In this document: in pieces, positions 7,022-9,114 of the stretch
Layout of the letters: each line of letters opens with the position of its first letter
Position numbering within the stretch: the stretch's first letter is position 1
Source of the DNA: Lentisphaeria bacterium
GTDB lineage: Bacteria > Verrucomicrobiota > Lentisphaeria > Oligosphaerales > Oligosphaeraceae
DNA: 9,114 nt
Direction of reading: 5' to 3'
Assembly (NCBI GenBank): GCA_024405235.1
Contig: JAKSPA010000056.1
Coordinates: 1-9,114 of the forward strand
Program-made: the position numbers and the translations under genes
The notes under the pieces: generated by a model
The model's database searches: none
What the model saw: the letters and a program-made list of their open reading frames with translations, nothing else
Told to the model about the DNA's origin: nothing

Positions 7022-7858
7022 ATGAAATACATCGGTCCTCATCTGAGCATAGCGGGAGGCGTTTTCAACGCGCCTGACCGCGCCGTCGCCTGCGGTGCGA
7101 ATGGTTTCGCGATTTTCACGAAAAATCAGCGCCAGTGGCAGGCTCCCGAAGTGACCGATGAGGAAGCACGAGAATTCGCTGACCATTTGAAGGCGGGCGG
7201 TTTTTCGCCGAAGGCGGTTCTGCCTCACGATTCATACTTGATCAATCTGGGCAATCCGGACAACGAAAAGCGCAAAAGAGCCACGGAGGCTTTCGTGGCG
7301 GAGATGCATCGCGTGGAGGCTTTCGGACTGACGGCCTTGAATTTCCATCCTGGAAGCAGTCTCGGAGCCCCAATGGACGAGACGCTAGTTCGCATCGCAG
7401 AGGCAATCAAAATCGCCTTGAAGGAGACGGAACGCGTCGTCGCAGTGATTGAGAACACGGCAGGCCAGGGCCATGTCGCAGGCGGAAATCTGCAGGAGCT
7501 GCAAAGACTTTTGGAACTCGTCGGAGATGATGCGCGTTGCGGTGTCTGCATAGACACCTGCCATGCATACGCCGCGGGCTTTGACATCGCCACGCCAGAA
7601 GGCCTTGATGCATTCTGGAAGGAGTTCGATGAGCGCATAGGCTTCAAGGCACTTCGTGGAATGCATCTAAACGACACGAAATCCAAATTGGGTTCGCATC
7701 TTGACAGACATGCGCCAATCGGTGACGGCTTCCTTGGCTGGGATACATTCCTGCGTATAGTGAAGGATTCCAGAATCGATGAGATTCCGATGATTCTTGA
7801 AACGCCGGACGATACGCTTTGGCCAGAGGAGACACGTCGTCTCAGAGAGGCCTTGTAG
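7022..7858 (+). CDS. nfo: Endonuclease IV (AP endonuclease)
   Basis: A 278-residue TIM-barrel apurinic/apyrimidinic endonuclease that cuts the DNA backbone 5' to abasic sites in base excision repair, using three metal ions. All nine metal ligands known from E. coli endonuclease IV are found in order: H69 (LPHDS), H109 (NFHPG), E144 (VIENTAGQG), D178 and H181 (CIDTCHA), H215 (MHLND), D228 and H230 (HLDRH), and E260 (LETP). The length is that of the family (about 280). The MKYIGPHLS start is the family N-terminus, so the ATG at 7022 is secure although there is no clear ribosome-binding site. The gene lies 87 bases after dapF with its own promoter and is followed by a short hairpin, so it is probably a single-gene unit. 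Confidence 0.97.
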   Translation: MKYIGPHLSIAGGVFNAPDRAVACGANGFAIFTKNQRQWQAPEVTDEEAREFADHLKAGGFSPKAVLPHDSYLINLGNPDNEKRKRATEAFVAEMHRVEAFGLTALNFHPGSSLGAPMDETLVRIAEAIKIALKETERVVAVIENTAGQGHVAGGNLQELQRLLELVGDDARCGVCIDTCHAYAAGFDIATPEGLDAFWKEFDERIGFKALRGMHLNDTKSKLGSHLDRHAPIGDGFLGWDTFLRIVKDSRIDEIPMILETPDDTLWPEETRRLREAL

Positions 7859-7862
7859 AAGA

Positions 7863-7887
7863 GTCCCAAAGGGACCAGGAGTTTTTT
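7863..7887 (+). terminator. Weak hairpin plus T-run after nfo
   Basis: A 5-bp stem (GTCCC and GGGAC around an AAA loop, 7863-7875) is followed six bases later by six Ts (7882-7887). The stem is short and the T-run is not adjacent, so termination is probably partial. A second perfect 6-bp stem, GGAAAA and TTTTCC around TTGA, follows at 7889-7904. The two may work together, or the second may lie in the leader of the next gene. Confidence 0.4.
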
Positions 7888-7934
7888 CGGAAAATTGATT
7901 TTCCCCCCACAACCCTAAAATAAGGAGAATAGCA

Positions 7935-8792
7935 ATGGAACTTCCATTGAATGTTGATTTGAAAGGCAAAGTCGCAGTCGTCACTGGAGCAGGTGGCGTT
8001 CTGTGCAGCATGATGGCTCAGGCGCTGGCGGCAGCAGGCGCAAAGGTGGCGGTCCTCGACCTCCGCGAAGAGGCGGCGCAGGTCTGCGTCGACGCAATCA
8101 AGGCCGATGGCGGTGACGCGATTGCCATCGCCGCAAACGTTCTTGAGAAGGCTTCTCTGGAAGCCGCTCACGAAAAACTTCTGGCCGCATACGGTCCCTG
8201 CGATATTCTCATCAACGGCGCAGGCGGCAACAATCCGAAGGGCACCACCGCTCACGAGTTCGCTTGCAAGGAAGACGTCACCGCTCCCAAGGAAGGCGAA
8301 TTCAACTTCTTCAGCCTGGATCCCAATGGCATTTCCTTCGTCTTCAATCTGAATTTCATCGGAACGCTGCTGCCCACGCAGGTTTTCAGCGCTGACATGG
8401 TGAAGAAAGGCCACGGAACCGTTCTGAACGTCTCTTCCATGAACGCCTTCCGTCCTCTGACCAAGATTCCTGCATACTCTGGCGCAAAGGCAGCTGTCAG
8501 CAACTTCACTCAGTGGCTGGCGACCCATCTTGCGAAGGTCGGCATCCGCGTGAACGCAATCGCGCCCGGATTCTTCGTCACCAACCAGAATCGCGCTCTG
8601 CTCACCAATCCCGACGGCTCTTTGACCGCTCGCGGCAACACCATCCTCTCCCATACTCCGATGGGACGTTTCGGAACTCCAGAAGACCTCCTCGGCGCCG
8701 TTCTCTGGCTGCTGGATGACAAGGCTTCCGGTTTCGTCAATGGCACTGTCATTCCGATCGATGGCGGTTTCGCCGCCTTCTCTGGAGTGTAA
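7935..8792 (+). CDS. uxuB: SDR oxidoreductase, probable fructuronate reductase
   Basis: A 285-residue classical short-chain dehydrogenase. The Rossmann nucleotide motif is the variant TGAGGVLC (17-24), followed by INGAGG. The catalytic set is N140, S168, Y181 and K185 (YSGAK). The segments NGAGGNNPKGTT, FNLNFIGTLLPTQVF and IAPGFFVTNQNR closely resemble, from memory, Bacillus-type D-mannonate oxidoreductases (YjmF/UxuB). Those interconvert D-fructuronate and D-mannonate with NAD(P)H in glucuronate breakdown. This family is unrelated to E. coli UxuB, which is a mannitol-dehydrogenase-type enzyme. Assignment to SDR is certain; the substrate is less so, because no uxuA or uxaC neighbour is visible. 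A strong AAGGAG lies 7 bases before the ATG. Codon use is unlike the neighbouring genes: Phe is almost always TTC, and other C-ending codons are frequent. This suggests high expression. Confidence 0.93.
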   Translation: MELPLNVDLKGKVAVVTGAGGVLCSMMAQALAAAGAKVAVLDLREEAAQVCVDAIKADGGDAIAIAANVLEKASLEAAHEKLLAAYGPCDILINGAGGNNPKGTTAHEFACKEDVTAPKEGEFNFFSLDPNGISFVFNLNFIGTLLPTQVFSADMVKKGHGTVLNVSSMNAFRPLTKIPAYSGAKAAVSNFTQWLATHLAKVGIRVNAIAPGFFVTNQNRALLTNPDGSLTARGNTILSHTPMGRFGTPEDLLGAVLWLLDDKASGFVNGTVIPIDGGFAAFSGV

Positions 8793-8821
8793 TTCTACTC
8801 CTGCTGTGTTTTTATAACACG

Positions 8822-8879
8822 AAAAAAGGGGCTGCTGCAAAACCTCTATCAGAGGATGTGGCAGCTCTTTTTTTGTTTT
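8822..8879. terminator. Strong intrinsic terminator after the SDR gene
   Basis: A 10-bp lower stem (8829-8838 with 8858-8867, including three G-U pairs) carries a second 5-bp stem, CCTCT and AGAGG around ATC (8843-8855). Seven Ts, a G and four more Ts follow at 8868-8879. The six As at 8822-8827 can pair with the T-run, so the structure could also stop transcription coming from the right. Confidence 0.9.
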
Positions 8880-8958
8880 CACGCCTGTCCGACTGCCACC
8901 AATTTCATCAGTGTTTTTTCTCAATCTTCGAAATTATGGGATGACTGTGAAAATTCAT

Positions 8959-8978
8959 TAGTGTCTTTGAAGACACTA
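8959..8978. promoter_or_regulatory. 20-bp palindrome on a -35 box, probable operator
   Basis: Perfect 9-bp inverted arms, TAGTGTCTT and AAGACACTA, are separated by only two bases (TG). The palindrome is centred on the -35 box of the promoter that follows, which is a classical position for a repressor. A related word, TTCATCAGTGT at 8904-8914, matches TTCATTAGTGT at 8954-8964 in 10 of 11 bases, exactly 50 bases apart. Read as RNA it would also form a hairpin, but it lies upstream of the predicted start point. Confidence 0.6.
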
Positions 8979-8996
8979 TTTATGTTTTGTTATAAT
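8967..8996 (+). promoter_or_regulatory. Near-consensus promoter reading out of the window
   Basis: A -35 box TTGAAG (8967-8972) and a perfect TATAAT (8991-8996) are separated by 18 bases, with TG one base before the -10 (8988-8989), giving a full extended -10. Transcription would begin near 9003 and run rightward. No start codon with a long frame follows before 9114, so the gene must begin beyond the edge and its leader would exceed 110 bases. Confidence 0.65.
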
Positions 8997-9114
8997 CGCA
9001 ATGCCACATTCCCCCAAGATGTCGTTTGGAAATTGACGAAGGTGGATTTTTGCGAAAGTCGTCAGAAATGGCCAATTTAGGGCCTTGTTGCCGTTTAGGT
9101 ATTATTATACGCAA

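Larger units (their letters stand above)
8880..9114. other. Gene-free right edge
   Basis: Apart from the promoter and palindrome, I see no gene here. The open frame at 8856-9080 starts inside the terminator and resembles nothing known. The piece after the predicted start point (about 9003-9114) would be an untranslated leader. It contains a 6-bp inverted pair, TGACGA and TCGTCA, and an AT-rich end, but I recognise no riboswitch. Confidence 0.6.

Noticed and set aside
7895..7921. TTGATT and TAAAAT as a promoter for the SDR gene
   Set aside because: Spacing is only 15 bases, and the start point would fall on the ribosome-binding site, leaving no leader for translation.
8806..8820. GTGTT/AACAC hairpin just after the SDR stop codon as a terminator
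   Set aside because: The stem is only five A/T-rich pairs and As, not Ts, follow. The strong terminator immediately downstream explains the termination.
7842..8924. 360-residue open frame on the - strand opposite the SDR gene
   Set aside because: It runs back through the strong terminator and is antisense to a clear SDR gene, with no ribosome-binding site or motif of its own.
9078..9114. Second promoter at the extreme right end (TTGTTG and TATACG)
   Set aside because: The spacing is short and the -10 is poor. The AT-rich end alone is not enough evidence.

Overview
The window looks like ordinary bacterial chromosome. It carries seven protein-coding genes, six on the + strand and one on the - strand, with no RNA genes, insertion sequences, CRISPR array or prophage genes that I can see. 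Most genes are moderately GC-rich (one 60-base sample inside rnr is about 58% GC). The leftmost gene is clearly AT-richer (one sample about 37% GC) and looks like accessory DNA. The source is not certain. A GntR-headed, LacI-type sugar-sensing regulator, an AAA/DUF4143 ATPase and a Bacillus-type fructuronate reductase would fit a carbohydrate-degrading gut or rumen bacterium, perhaps in the Lentisphaerota/Kiritimatiellota/Verrucomicrobiota group. That placement is an inference with low confidence.

Left part (1-2632): an AAA+ ATPase of the AAA_14/DUF4143 type, preceded by short direct repeats, converges on a GntR/LacI hybrid transcription factor. A perfect 9-bp hairpin lies between the two stop codons. 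A 381-base gene-free stretch (2633-3013) separates the regulator from the divergent rnr. It holds a good promoter candidate for rnr, a weaker one for the regulator, and an 8-bp inverted repeat.

Middle (3014-6934): rnr (RNase R), a two-transmembrane protein with TPR-like repeats, and a DapF-family gene lie head to tail. The first gap is 25 bases and the last two genes overlap by 40 bases, so they are probably one operon. The DapF-like protein is the most unusual item in the window. Both catalytic cysteines of diaminopimelate epimerase are replaced by serine (Ser83 and Ser234), although most of the surrounding substrate-binding residues are kept.

Right part (6935-9114): nfo (endonuclease IV, all nine metal ligands present) has its own extended -10 promoter just upstream of the ATG, with a 10-bp inverted repeat over the promoter's upstream part. 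A short-chain dehydrogenase resembling fructuronate reductase (D-mannonate oxidoreductase) follows, with a strong ribosome-binding site and a strong terminator. The last 240 bases hold no gene. They contain a near-consensus promoter reading rightward out of the window, with a 20-bp palindrome on its -35 box, so a regulated gene probably begins just beyond the edge.

I did not find a convincing new multi-gene system. The points worth following up are the double-serine DapF homologue with its membrane-protein partner, and the operator-like palindromes at the nfo and right-edge promoters.
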